13,406 nt of DNA, taken from positions 1-13,406 of the forward strand of contig CASFXO010000196.1 of the NCBI GenBank assembly GCA_949298665.1, read 5' to 3'. The stretch comes from an uncultured Lentisphaeria bacterium (lineage in GTDB: Bacteria > Verrucomicrobiota > Lentisphaeria > Victivallales > Victivallaceae). The position numbers and the translations under genes were made by a program. The notes beneath the pieces are model-generated. The model did not search any database. It was given only the letters and a program-made list of their open reading frames with translations, and had not been told where the DNA came from. This document shows, one piece after another, positions 5,767 to 13,406 of this stretch. Position 1 is the stretch's first letter, and each line of letters starts with the position of its first letter.

Positions 5767-6777
5767 ATGGAACTTCACACCGCTCATTTTCAATTGACGG
5801 GCCGCTGCAATCTGGCCTGCTCCTTCTGCGGCCAGCGGCGGGGTGCGGTCGCCGCCGGAACCGCCGAACTGTCCCGGCATGACTGGCTGCACGCGGCCGG
5901 TCAGTTGCTGGAAGCGGCGCGCCGGGCCGGGCGGCAACCGGTCATCACCCTCTGGGGCGGCGAACCGCTGCTGTACGGCGACTTCGCGGAACTTGCCGGG
6001 GAGCTGTACCGGCTCGGCTGCGAGCTGGAGGTCATCACCAACGGCACGCTGATCGACCGCCATGCCGAACTGCTGTGCCGGTGTTTTGAACGGATTTTCG
6101 TCTCGCTGGACGGCGGCCGGGAAGATCACGACGCCGGGCGCGGCGCGGGCGTGTTCGACCGCGTTGCGGCCAACCTGCGGCTGCTGAAACGGCGGCGGGG
6201 AAAACTGATTTTCCTGACCACCTGCACCGACCGCTCGGTACGGCACATGGCGGAACTGCCGGAAATCCTCGCACGACTGGAACCGGACGAAATCATGCTG
6301 CAGCAGCTGCTGTATCTCTCCCGGGAGGAGATCGCGGAGTATCGCCGGTTCAGCCGCCTGGCGTTCGGCCGGGATTACCCGGAAATCGCCGCCTGGGAAC
6401 GCGATGACGACCGGGAGTATCTGGCGAACTGGCGTCGCGGCCGGCGGGAAACCGCTCTCCGCCACTATCCGGTTCCGGTGCGCGTCGCACCGCTGCTGTA
6501 TCCGGAAGCGGCATCCGCCCCCTGCTGCACCGCCCCCTGGCACCGGGTACACATCCGGCACGACGGAGAGGTCGGGTTCTGCACGGATTATTTCGGTTTT
6601 TCCGCCGGCAACATCCGGCATCGGACGCTGGTGGACATCCTGGCAGGCGAGGCGGCGAAACGCTTCCGCCGGGCGGTCCGGGAACAGCGTCTGCCGTGCT
6701 GCCGTCACTGCCCGTGGCGGTTGCATGCGTTTTCGCCGTGTCCGGCGGAAGAGGAACCGACGGCGGCCGTCCCGTAA
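5767..6777 (+). CDS. Radical SAM protein with SPASM-like C-terminus
   Basis: A 336-residue cytoplasmic protein. C14-X3-C18-X2-C21 (TGRCNLACSFC) binds the S-adenosylmethionine iron-sulfur cluster. LWGGEPLLYGD (62-72) is the usual glycine-rich SAM-contact motif, followed by EVITNGTLI and IFVSLDG barrel strands. The C-terminus has a SPASM/twitch-like set of cysteines (C253, C254, C272, C311, C312, C315, C325) around HIRHDGEVGFC and GNIRHRTLVDILAG, so one or two extra clusters are likely. SPASM proteins modify peptides, act on enzymes as sulfatase maturases, or alter small molecules; none of these fits clearly. No sulfatase or small precursor peptide is visible nearby. I prefer the ATG at 5767: AGGAA lies 6 bases upstream and the SAM motif then falls at residue 14. 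Starts at 5683 or 5695 would add 28 or 24 proline/glutamate-rich residues with weaker coding bias. The gene lies between the UroD-like and GH38 genes, same strand. Confidence 0.85.
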   Translation: MELHTAHFQLTGRCNLACSFCGQRRGAVAAGTAELSRHDWLHAAGQLLEAARRAGRQPVITLWGGEPLLYGDFAELAGELYRLGCELEVITNGTLIDRHAELLCRCFERIFVSLDGGREDHDAGRGAGVFDRVAANLRLLKRRRGKLIFLTTCTDRSVRHMAELPEILARLEPDEIMLQQLLYLSREEIAEYRRFSRLAFGRDYPEIAAWERDDDREYLANWRRGRRETALRHYPVPVRVAPLLYPEAASAPCCTAPWHRVHIRHDGEVGFCTDYFGFSAGNIRHRTLVDILAGEAAKRFRRAVREQRLPCCRHCPWRLHAFSPCPAEEEPTAAVP

Positions 6778-6851
6778 CCGGGCGGAGGCGGATGGGATGA
6801 TTTCTGAACGAACCCTGATGGAAAATCTTCCGAAGAACAGGAAAAAGCACC

Positions 6852-9581
6852 ATGAAATTCTATTATTTCACCTCCACTCACTGGGACCGGGAATGGTATC
6901 AGCCGTTTCAGGCCTATCGCAAGTACCTGGTCGACACCTGCGAACAGATTCTGGAGCTGCTGGAGCAGGACGAAGCCTACCGTCAATTCACGTTTGACGG
7001 CCAGACGATCGTGCTGGAAGACATTCTCCAGATCCGCCCGGAACTGGAACCACGCCTCCGGAAACTGATCGCCGCAGGCAGGCTTCATGTCGGGCCCTGG
7101 TACGTCATGCCCGATGAATTCCTGTGTTCGGGTGAAGCGTTGATCCGCAATCTGCTGACCGGCAAAAGCATCGCGGAAAAATTCGGCGGCACGCCCTGGC
7201 CGGTGGGGTATGTCTGCGATATCTTCGGCCACATCGCCCGGCTGCCGCAGCTGCTGGCGGGATTCGGCATGGAGGGTATCGTCCTCTGGCGCGGAGTGCC
7301 GGAAGATCTGCCGGCCTGCTCCTTCTGGAGGGCGCCGGACGGCAGCACGCTGCCGGTGATCCGGCTGCATCCGGTCACGGGCTATTCGCAATTCAGTCTG
7401 ACGATCCGCGGCTGGGTTTATGAGCTGCCGATGGATCGTGCGGAGTTTCTGGAACGCTTCGCCGGGTGCGTCGACCGGGAACGGACTTTCTGGGGGGATG
7501 ATTTTTTTCTGCTGACCGACAGTTTCGACCACTGCATGCCCGGGCGCGACGCGGGTCGTTATCTCAACTGGATCCGGGAGGCTTATCCGGATGCGGAGAT
7601 CGTCTGGAGCGACTATCGCGATCTGTTCCGGGACGCCTTCGCCGACCGCGGCCGCATTCCCACGATCACCGGCGAAATGATCGCGCCGTCCACCGCGGCG
7701 GACAAAGCGATTTTCCAGCTCAGCGACACCTTGTCCGCCCGCTATGACGTCAAGCAGGCCAATGACCGCTGCCAGACCATGCTGGAAGGTCTGGTGGAAC
7801 CGGAACTGGCGTTCCGGCTCCGCCACGGGGACCGCCGGGATCTGCCCTTTTTGAAATACGCCTGGAAACATCTGCTTCAAAATCACGCCCACGACTCCAT
7901 CTGCGGCTGTTCCATTGATGCCGTACATGAGTTGATGGCCGGACGCTTTACCGAAGTGCTGGAGCTGTGCGACACGCTGAATCACGAATTTCTGAACACG
8001 GACCGGAGCGCCTGTCTGGAAGGAAGTTTCTGGCAGCAGGTCATGCTGGTCAACGACCGGAGCATGGCGGAGGCGGAAGCGGCCCCGGACGGCCGTTACG
8101 TACTGCGCATTTTCAATCCTGCTCCGAAGGCGATGGAGAAGGTGCTGGACCTGGAACTGGATTTCCCCGCCGCCGTCCCGTATCCGGAGACTCAGGCGGA
8201 ACCGTTCGGCTATGAACACTACAACCGTTTTCTGCTGCGGGACGCCGCGGGCCGGGAACTGCCTTACGGCATTCGCCGGGTCCGGCGCAATACGACTGCG
8301 CTCTTCCACCGTCAGGACTGCCGACGCTACGACCGCTACGCCATCACCGTTAAGGTACTTCTGGAACCCGCCGGCTGGACCACCCTGACGCTGGAGCCGT
8401 CCGCGCGCCCGGTGCGGTTCCGCAGCCGTCTGCTGACGGGACGCCGGAGCGCCGCCAACGGCAAAGTCGCGCTGGACATTCATTCCGACGGGACCTGGAC
8501 GCTGACCGATCTGCGGCGCAACCGGAGCTTTCCGGGACAGAACGAATACTATTTCGAACGGGAAATCGGGGACGGCTGGAACCACGTCGCGCCGCTGGAC
8601 GCCGCCCGCTGCGTCAGCACCGGAACCGCTCAGGTCGCACTGGTGTATCAGGCGCCGGACAAGGTGGAGTTCGAAATCGTCCGCCGCTACGAACTGCCGT
8701 CGGAGGTGCGTTACACCGCCTCCATCCACGAATGTTACACCGGCATCCGGGAGAGCGCGGAACGGACCGAACTGGTGATCCGCACCACTCTGGCGCTGGA
8801 TTCGGTCGCGGAACAGGTGGAAGTCCATACCCACATCGAAAACCGTCTCTCCGATGTCCGGGTACAGCTGGGAGTGCCGACCGGAATCAACGGCGGGGCG
8901 TTCGCCTCGCAGGCTTTCGGTTTTGTGCCGCGCCCGGACGGACGGACGGATGGTGCGGAATCCAACCTTGAGCTGGAACGGATCGAAAAAAATTTCGATG
9001 CCGTCCTGGGAAAACGGGACGATCGCGGCGGACTCGCCCTGCTTTCGGCCGGGGGACTGCATGCTGGCGGCGCCATGGGATCGGACGCGCCGGGAGAACT
9101 GGTGGTGACGCTCTTCCGTTCTTTCCGGCGGACGGCCACCACCGACGGGGAAAGCGGCGGACAGCTGCATCGGGAACTGACGTTCCACTATGCGCTGGCG
9201 CCGTTCGGCCCGGAGACGGACGAAAACGCGCTGTATCAGGCGGCAACGGCGTTGCGTCTGGCCACCCCCTCCTATCTGTTGCGCGGGGATCTGGCGCGAT
9301 GCCGCGACAGCCGGACGCTGCTCCGGGTGGATTCTCCGGCGGTGGTTACCGCGCTCAAACCGGCGGAGGACGGCGGCGGCGTGGTGCTCCGGCTGGTGAA
9401 CATGAGCAGTGCGGCAGTACCGGTGAAAATCACCGGCGGCTTCGACCGCGCACGATACTGCCGGCTGGATGAACAGGATGCGGGCGCGCTGGCACCGGCG
9501 GCGCCCGGCGTCTGGGAGTGTCGGCTGGCGGGCGGCGAAATGCGTTCGCTCCAACTGTTCCCTCCCCCCCCGGGCGACTGA
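6852..9581 (+). CDS. GH38 alpha-mannosidase
   Basis: A 909-residue glycoside hydrolase family 38 enzyme, normal length for bacterial members, with no signal peptide, so cytoplasmic. Visible landmarks: the zinc motif THWDREW (H10, D12), the nucleophile region GYVCDIFGH (D123, where most members read PDSFGH), and the second zinc motif NHAHDSICGCSID (H347-D348). After the barrel and helical region (to ~390) come the beta-domains typical of GH38 (IFNPAP, HIENRLSDVRVQLGVPTG, and RELTFHYALAPFG near the end). Family knowledge: it releases alpha-linked mannose with retention, using a zinc ion; linkage preference cannot be read from sequence. AGGA (6839-6842) sits 9 bases before the ATG. It is the last gene of a likely three-gene operon, 74 bases after the radical SAM gene, ending at a hairpin shared with the convergent DUF5107 gene. 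Mannose-bearing glycans such as N-glycans or mannans are the probable substrates. Confidence 0.95.
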   Translation: MKFYYFTSTHWDREWYQPFQAYRKYLVDTCEQILELLEQDEAYRQFTFDGQTIVLEDILQIRPELEPRLRKLIAAGRLHVGPWYVMPDEFLCSGEALIRNLLTGKSIAEKFGGTPWPVGYVCDIFGHIARLPQLLAGFGMEGIVLWRGVPEDLPACSFWRAPDGSTLPVIRLHPVTGYSQFSLTIRGWVYELPMDRAEFLERFAGCVDRERTFWGDDFFLLTDSFDHCMPGRDAGRYLNWIREAYPDAEIVWSDYRDLFRDAFADRGRIPTITGEMIAPSTAADKAIFQLSDTLSARYDVKQANDRCQTMLEGLVEPELAFRLRHGDRRDLPFLKYAWKHLLQNHAHDSICGCSIDAVHELMAGRFTEVLELCDTLNHEFLNTDRSACLEGSFWQQVMLVNDRSMAEAEAAPDGRYVLRIFNPAPKAMEKVLDLELDFPAAVPYPETQAEPFGYEHYNRFLLRDAAGRELPYGIRRVRRNTTALFHRQDCRRYDRYAITVKVLLEPAGWTTLTLEPSARPVRFRSRLLTGRRSAANGKVALDIHSDGTWTLTDLRRNRSFPGQNEYYFEREIGDGWNHVAPLDAARCVSTGTAQVALVYQAPDKVEFEIVRRYELPSEVRYTASIHECYTGIRESAERTELVIRTTLALDSVAEQVEVHTHIENRLSDVRVQLGVPTGINGGAFASQAFGFVPRPDGRTDGAESNLELERIEKNFDAVLGKRDDRGGLALLSAGGLHAGGAMGSDAPGELVVTLFRSFRRTATTDGESGGQLHRELTFHYALAPFGPETDENALYQAATALRLATPSYLLRGDLARCRDSRTLLRVDSPAVVTALKPAEDGGGVVLRLVNMSSAAVPVKITGGFDRARYCRLDEQDAGALAPAAPGVWECRLAGGEMRSLQLFPPPPGD

Positions 9582-9592
9582 AAAGCCATCGA

Positions 9593-9629
9593 ACCGGCGG
9601 CACCGCTTCCCGCAACGCGGTCCGCCGGT
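9593..9629. terminator. Bulged GC-rich hairpin between convergent genes
   Basis: ACCGGCGG-C-ACCGC (9593-9606) pairs with GCGGT-CCGCCGGT (9617-9629): 13 pairs with one bulged C around a 10-base loop. It fills most of the 47-base gap between the convergent GH38 and DUF5107 genes and touches the DUF5107 stop codon. There is no T-run on the plus side; on the minus side a short CTTTT follows after ten bases. Likely a two-way transcription end or 3' stabiliser. Confidence 0.55.
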
Positions 9630-11620
9630 CAGCTCATACGCAGATCCAGTGCGGCGGGAATCGGACATTGCTCCGGATTCCACGGCCGTCCTTCCGCGCG
9701 CGCCCTGGCCTCCGCGATGAAAAGATAAAGTCCGGACAGGGAGTTTTCCCCTTCCCGGATATCCGGCACCGACAGGGCCGGCGGTCCCAGCAGGATCCGT
9801 TCGGCCTCCGCCGCTTTGCCGGTGTGCGCCAGCGCCTCCGCGTAAAAGAACCGTACCATGCCCACCCGGCGCAAAGATTCCGGCAGCTTTTCGTACAACG
9901 CCGCCGTTTCCCGGTACAGACCCGCTTCCGAGGCGGTTTTCAACGCCTCCTTCAGCAGCGAAACGTCTTCCCGGCGGCGTTCCGTCAGGGCCAGCAGTTC
10001 GCGCGCCCCCTCCTCCAGACGTCCCGTCACCCGGTACAGATTGGCCAGCGCATGGCGCGCCCAGACGGTGTCGCACAAAGCCAGCGAACGGGTCCACGCG
10101 GCTTCCGCCCGTTCGAAGTCCCCGCGCTGATAAAAGTTCAATCCCAGCTGGTAATGGGTGTAATAATGATCGCGGTCCACGCCCGCCGCCGCGGCTTTCA
10201 ACAGCTCGAACCATTCCTCCTGCACCATGAAACCCGCGGGCGGCAGTTCCGGATCCCGTTCTCCGAAGGAGCCGGTCTCCAGCAACCGCCGGAATTCTTC
10301 CGTGGCCGCGTCCGCCGCGCCATCCCCGAAATCCAGATATTCCGGCAATTGCGGCAGCCCCCGTTTTTCCCGCATTGCCCGGTCCAGCGCCCCCCAGCCG
10401 GAACCGCCTGCGCGCAGCGTCCCGGCCGTCCGGCCCGGCGTCTCCCGGGTGGCGGCCAGCATCTCCTCCAGCCGCCGACGCGGCAAAGCCGCTTCCAGAT
10501 GTTCCCGCACCGTTTCGATCGCCCGGTCCCAGTCTCCATGCACCTGTTCCGGAGCCACCTGAATGGCGCCGTAGGCCTCCAGCCATTCCCAGGCGGTCCG
10601 CGGCGGCATGGGCACGCATTCCATCTGAGTCCGACCGAGTCCGGCCTGGATTTCCAGATAATCCGCCCCCTCCGGACTGGTCAGGCGCCGCTGCCAGTGC
10701 CGGCCGCCGGGCCCCCGGCCCCAGACGAAAAGCTTGCGGCCGCGCAGCCGGTCGGTTGAACATTGAATCAGACCGTACCCGTCGGCGTAGATCGACGCCT
10801 CGAATTTCCGTTCCCCTTCCGGAATGTTGAAGAAATGATCCTTGCTGCTCCGGTAATTCTCCGGCCGGGTGCAGTCCATGTTCCGATGGCACGGCAGCGG
10901 CACCTTGCACAGCGCGTGGTGGGAATCATTGACGTAACTGTTGGCGAAAGAGGTGTGCGCCGGTACCACGATCCGCTGTCCCGGATGTTCTTCCACCGCG
11001 ATATTGCTCCACCAGTACATCGGCACGGTCCGCTCGTTGGGGTTGACGATCCGCATCCGGCCGAACAGGAATTTCGACCCGTCCGGCAGGAAAAAGTCCA
11101 TCTGGTACGTAACCGCCCGGTCCCGGTTGAATTCATACAGCCGCAGCACCGGCGTGCCGTCCGGCAGCGCCAGTTCCGCCTGAAACAACGGAGACGCCGT
11201 ATTCGCGTCGTGGCCGCGCCGACCGCAGTTCCACTCCACGCCGCCGGCCACCCAGGCGTTGCGGATCGCGAAATTCCCGGGCTTGAACACCGGATTGACG
11301 TGCAGCAGCTCCCGCCCCGCGTCCTTGTCGTACAGTCGCCACAGCCGTCCCCCCAGTGTCGGCAGGAACTCCGCCCGCAGCCATTCGTTCTCCAGAACGG
11401 CGTTCGGAAAGCGCAGTTCCGTCTCCGGCCCGTCGTACACATCCTGCATGGTGTACGGCAGCTGATTCGGCAGCAGTCCGTACCCGATGAACAGCCCGTC
11501 GTCCTCGTCCAGCTCCGTCGCAATCCGGAAATCCAGCGCATTGCGCAGCGGCGGCCAGATCGACGCGTCCCCGACCGCCGTCCCGCGAATCGTCATGGTT
11601 CCGTAAGAAAGCGTGCTCAT
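9629..11620 (-). CDS. DUF5107 domain protein with C-terminal TPR repeats
   Basis: A 663-residue protein with no signal peptide. Residues ~30-340 match the DUF5107 pattern: LENEWLRAEFLPTLGGRLW, VWVAGGVEWN-like AWVAGGVEWNCG, then YWWSNIAVEEHPGQRIVVPA. This fold resembles galactose mutarotase/beta-sandwich domains that bind sugars. Residues ~480-640 are TPR-like helical repeats (HYQLGLNFYQRGDFERAEAA, HALANLYRVTGRLEEGAREL, MVRFFYAEALAHTGKAAEAE), usually used for protein contacts. DUF5107-TPR proteins recur in bacterial glycan clusters; their reaction is not known to me, and a glycosidase or carbohydrate-binding role is inference. Its ATG overlaps the stop of the upstream gene in an ATGA (11617-11620), so the two are translationally coupled. 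It converges on the GH38 gene. Confidence 0.88.
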   Translation of the reverse strand: MSTLSYGTMTIRGTAVGDASIWPPLRNALDFRIATELDEDDGLFIGYGLLPNQLPYTMQDVYDGPETELRFPNAVLENEWLRAEFLPTLGGRLWRLYDKDAGRELLHVNPVFKPGNFAIRNAWVAGGVEWNCGRRGHDANTASPLFQAELALPDGTPVLRLYEFNRDRAVTYQMDFFLPDGSKFLFGRMRIVNPNERTVPMYWWSNIAVEEHPGQRIVVPAHTSFANSYVNDSHHALCKVPLPCHRNMDCTRPENYRSSKDHFFNIPEGERKFEASIYADGYGLIQCSTDRLRGRKLFVWGRGPGGRHWQRRLTSPEGADYLEIQAGLGRTQMECVPMPPRTAWEWLEAYGAIQVAPEQVHGDWDRAIETVREHLEAALPRRRLEEMLAATRETPGRTAGTLRAGGSGWGALDRAMREKRGLPQLPEYLDFGDGAADAATEEFRRLLETGSFGERDPELPPAGFMVQEEWFELLKAAAAGVDRDHYYTHYQLGLNFYQRGDFERAEAAWTRSLALCDTVWARHALANLYRVTGRLEEGARELLALTERRREDVSLLKEALKTASEAGLYRETAALYEKLPESLRRVGMVRFFYAEALAHTGKAAEAERILLGPPALSVPDIREGENSLSGLYLFIAEARARAEGRPWNPEQCPIPAALDLRMS

Positions 11621-13406
11621 TGCCCGTCCCCTTTCTCCTTTCGGAAAATCCGGAAATCACGCGCCGGCACCCCGCCTTCGTCTCCGTGCCACTCCTCGTC
11701 CGAAAAATTGGCCACCACCACCGTCCCGTCCGCAAAGCGCGTCCGCGCCACCGTTTCGGTCCGGAACCCCCGTTCCGCCGACCACGTCACCCGGGGCGGC
11801 GTCAAAAATTCGTGGCTCAACATCTCCGCCCGGAAACTCTCCCGCAGCTCGAATGAAATCGTTTTCGAAAATTCGTCGAACTGCGTCGGCAGGAACCCGA
11901 ACAGCGCCACATACAGCCGGTATTCGCTGCCGTAAAACCCGTAGGTCCCTTCCGATATATAATTGAGCACGCAATCATGATAAATCAACTGCCAGAACGG
12001 TACCGGCGCCGGACGCGGTCCGCTGGAGGCATGCAGATCGGTGTCGTGCAGCGGCGCAAACGCGCCCATGTCCACGACGTCGGCGTAATAATCGTTCGGC
12101 ACGCCTTCCGTAGCCACCGATCCCATCACGGATTTCGCATACCGGAAGAGTTCCCGCCGGGACGCCACGTCGTCGGCCGAACCCTGCGGATGGTCCGGGT
12201 GGAAACAGCGTTCCGGACGGGCGTTGCCGATCACGTCCAGGTAAATGCTGCCGCGTCCGACCATCCGGGCGATCCGCGGCAGGTCGCGCCGGGCGTATTG
12301 CAGGCTCCGGCGGGTGCACATCAACTCGGAACGGCCGCCGCGCCAGATGCCGCCGCGCCGGACCGAACCGTCTTCATTGCGCATCAGGTCCTCCCGGTAA
12401 TCGTCGACACTGTCGCGGTAGGTGTCGAAATAATTGTCGTGCACCGAAAAGACATATCCCGGCGACAGACGGCGCCCGTATTCGGCCGCGGCCGTGAACG
12501 CCGCCTCATCGCCCAGTTCCTCATTGACCGGAAACCGGGTCGGATAGCTTTTGTCGAAACCGTGCCGCTGCCAGCCGGTATTGTAGACGCAGACCCGGTC
12601 GAAGCCCTGCCGGTGCGCGGTGTCGAAAACCTCCTGCGCGGTCCAGTTCGCGGGCAGTCCCTCGACCTCGTTGAAATCGGGCCGCATCATATAGAGGCTG
12701 TACCCCTTCTTCACGCCTTCCGGGCGGGGACGGCAGTAGACATGGTGTTTCCAGACCACGGTGCCGACCAGTTTTTCCACCTCGGGGCTGGCGGTGATCT
12801 TTTCCGCCAGGGTGACCAGCCGCCCCTCCTCGCGCACCACCTCCCGGTAACGCTTGGCCATGCCGACGTATCCCGCGCCCGGCGGCAGCACGAACCAGTG
12901 CAGTTCCCGCGCGTAATTGGCATGCCGGTCAAACCGGAAGGACGTCACCACCGAAGCCTCGTCTGCCCGTGCATGATTGAAATCCAGCCGGGTCTTCAAA
13001 TCAAACGGCGTGCGCAGATACGTCATCAGACCGCCGTCCGGCCGGTAAAAGCCGTATACCGGCACCGAATATCCCCAGCCCGGTGCGAATTCCCGCCGCA
13101 GCACGTCGCGCCGCGGGAAATGAAACAACACCCCGTAGCCGAACGGCATCAGCAGTTCCGTTTCCGTCGTGCTGCGCCAGCTGTTCAGCCCGGCCCCCAC
13201 CGCCAGTTCCACCGGTTCGTCGTCCAGATTCCGCAGCGGTTCAATGCGCAGCACCACCCGGTCGTCCTCCAGCCGGATCGCCACGTCGATCTCCAGCGCC
13301 GGGCCCGGATCGGGTTTGACGTAACCGTGTCCGGCAAACCGCGCCCAGTAGTTCATCCGGTCGAAATGCAGGTGGATGGCGTCAGCATCCGTCGTCACGC
13401 GCACCG
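11617..13406 (-). CDS. GH101/GH129/DUF5696-like (beta/alpha)8 protein, 5' end missing
   Basis: The frame is open to the window edge. A GTG at 13404 is probably an internal valine, so the start lies outside; at least 596 residues are seen. The first ~200 visible residues form a beta-rich domain (ALEIDVAIRLEDDRVVLRIE, GYGVLFHFP), as in the mutarotase-like domain of GH101-type enzymes. A barrel follows: LVGTVVWKHHVYCRP, FDRVCVYNTGWQRHG, PGYVFSVHDNYFDTYRD, GSIYLDVIGN, GSVATEGVPNDYYADVVDMG. Asp390 (in YLDV) and Glu433 (in ATEG; both numbered from that GTG) end strands of the barrel and are my candidates for nucleophile and acid/base. A short beta-domain ends the protein (RTRFADGTVVVANFSDEEW). GH101 and GH129 act on alpha-linked GalNAc of mucin-type glycans; DUF5696 proteins are uncharacterised relatives. 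The exact family, substrate and any signal peptide are unsettled. First of a coupled pair with the DUF5107 gene. Confidence 0.65.
   Translation of the reverse strand, partial: VRVTTDADAIHLHFDRMNYWARFAGHGYVKPDPGPALEIDVAIRLEDDRVVLRIEPLRNLDDEPVELAVGAGLNSWRSTTETELLMPFGYGVLFHFPRRDVLRREFAPGWGYSVPVYGFYRPDGGLMTYLRTPFDLKTRLDFNHARADEASVVTSFRFDRHANYARELHWFVLPPGAGYVGMAKRYREVVREEGRLVTLAEKITASPEVEKLVGTVVWKHHVYCRPRPEGVKKGYSLYMMRPDFNEVEGLPANWTAQEVFDTAHRQGFDRVCVYNTGWQRHGFDKSYPTRFPVNEELGDEAAFTAAAEYGRRLSPGYVFSVHDNYFDTYRDSVDDYREDLMRNEDGSVRRGGIWRGGRSELMCTRRSLQYARRDLPRIARMVGRGSIYLDVIGNARPERCFHPDHPQGSADDVASRRELFRYAKSVMGSVATEGVPNDYYADVVDMGAFAPLHDTDLHASSGPRPAPVPFWQLIYHDCVLNYISEGTYGFYGSEYRLYVALFGFLPTQFDEFSKTISFELRESFRAEMLSHEFLTPPRVTWSAERGFRTETVARTRFADGTVVVANFSDEEWHGDEGGVPARDFRIFRKEKGDGQ

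Noticed and set aside
6778..6851. Possible small gene or hairpin between the radical SAM and GH38 genes
   Set aside because: Only a four-pair stem (GGAA/TTCC) is visible and no RBS-led short frame stands out; it appears to be a plain intercistronic gap.
6705..10910. Open frame of 1401 codons on the minus strand
   Set aside because: It is codon-aligned antisense to the whole GH38 gene, then runs out of frame over the DUF5107 gene. GC-rich genes that avoid TTA, CTA and TCA codons leave such stop-free shadows; no domain is visible. Codon-aligned shadows also occur opposite the regulator (3008-4441), UroD-like (4427-5755), radical SAM (5611-6726) and DUF5107 (9518-10759, 10763-11935) genes, so this is a composition effect.
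1..13406. CRISPR, tRNA, rRNA, insertion sequence or phage genes
   Set aside because: No regularly spaced repeats, cloverleaf sequence, transposase-like or integrase-like protein or terminal inverted repeats were seen on either strand.

Overview
The window is GC-rich bacterial DNA with dense coding, few short gaps and two AT-richer regulatory gaps. A pseudopilin (prepilin N-terminus plus a C-terminal H-Xn-DG motif) sits among glycoside hydrolases, a GntR/LacI hybrid regulator, a UroD-like protein, a radical SAM protein and a DUF5107 protein. This mix is what I would expect from the PVC group, most likely a Lentisphaerae (Victivallis-like) gut bacterium. That placement rests on gene content and style only; there is no rRNA or marker gene here.

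Layout. (1) 1-1967, minus: a secreted protein with a signal peptide, a hexosaminidase/glucuronidase-type N-terminal domain and a heparinase-like toroid plus beta-sandwich; its C-terminus lies outside the window. (2) 1968-2355: an AT-rich divergent regulatory region with two well-formed sigma70-type promoters, one a perfect consensus, and two families of short repeats around them. (3) 2356-3198, plus: the pseudopilin. (4) 3272-4285, minus: the GntR/LacI-type regulator, convergent with the pseudopilin. (5) 4286-4597: a divergent gap with a candidate regulator promoter and two odd palindromes. (6) 4598-9581, plus: a likely operon of a UroD-like protein, a radical SAM/SPASM protein and a GH38 alpha-mannosidase. 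The start of the radical SAM gene is preceded by two hairpins, the second carrying the ribosome binding site in its loop. (7) 9593-9629: a strong bulged hairpin between convergent genes. (8) 9629-13406, minus: a translationally coupled pair, a GH101/GH129/DUF5696-like (beta/alpha)8 protein (N-terminus outside the window) followed by a DUF5107-TPR protein.

How the genes may work together (inference). The locus looks like a regulated glycan-utilisation island. The secreted toroid protein and the pseudopilin share one control region and would act at or outside the cell surface. The GH38 alpha-mannosidase, the DUF5107-TPR protein and probably the GH-like protein lack visible signal peptides (the last cannot be judged at its N-terminus) and would act inside the cell. 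GH38 plus a possible alpha-GalNAc-type enzyme would suit host glycoproteins such as N-glycans or mucin. The UroD-like and radical SAM proteins have no obvious role in sugar hydrolysis and are the least explained part. The regulator is divergent to this operon and probably controls it.

I found no tRNA, rRNA, CRISPR array, transposase, integrase or plasmid origin. Several very long open frames lie opposite the genes and are treated as codon-aligned shadows.
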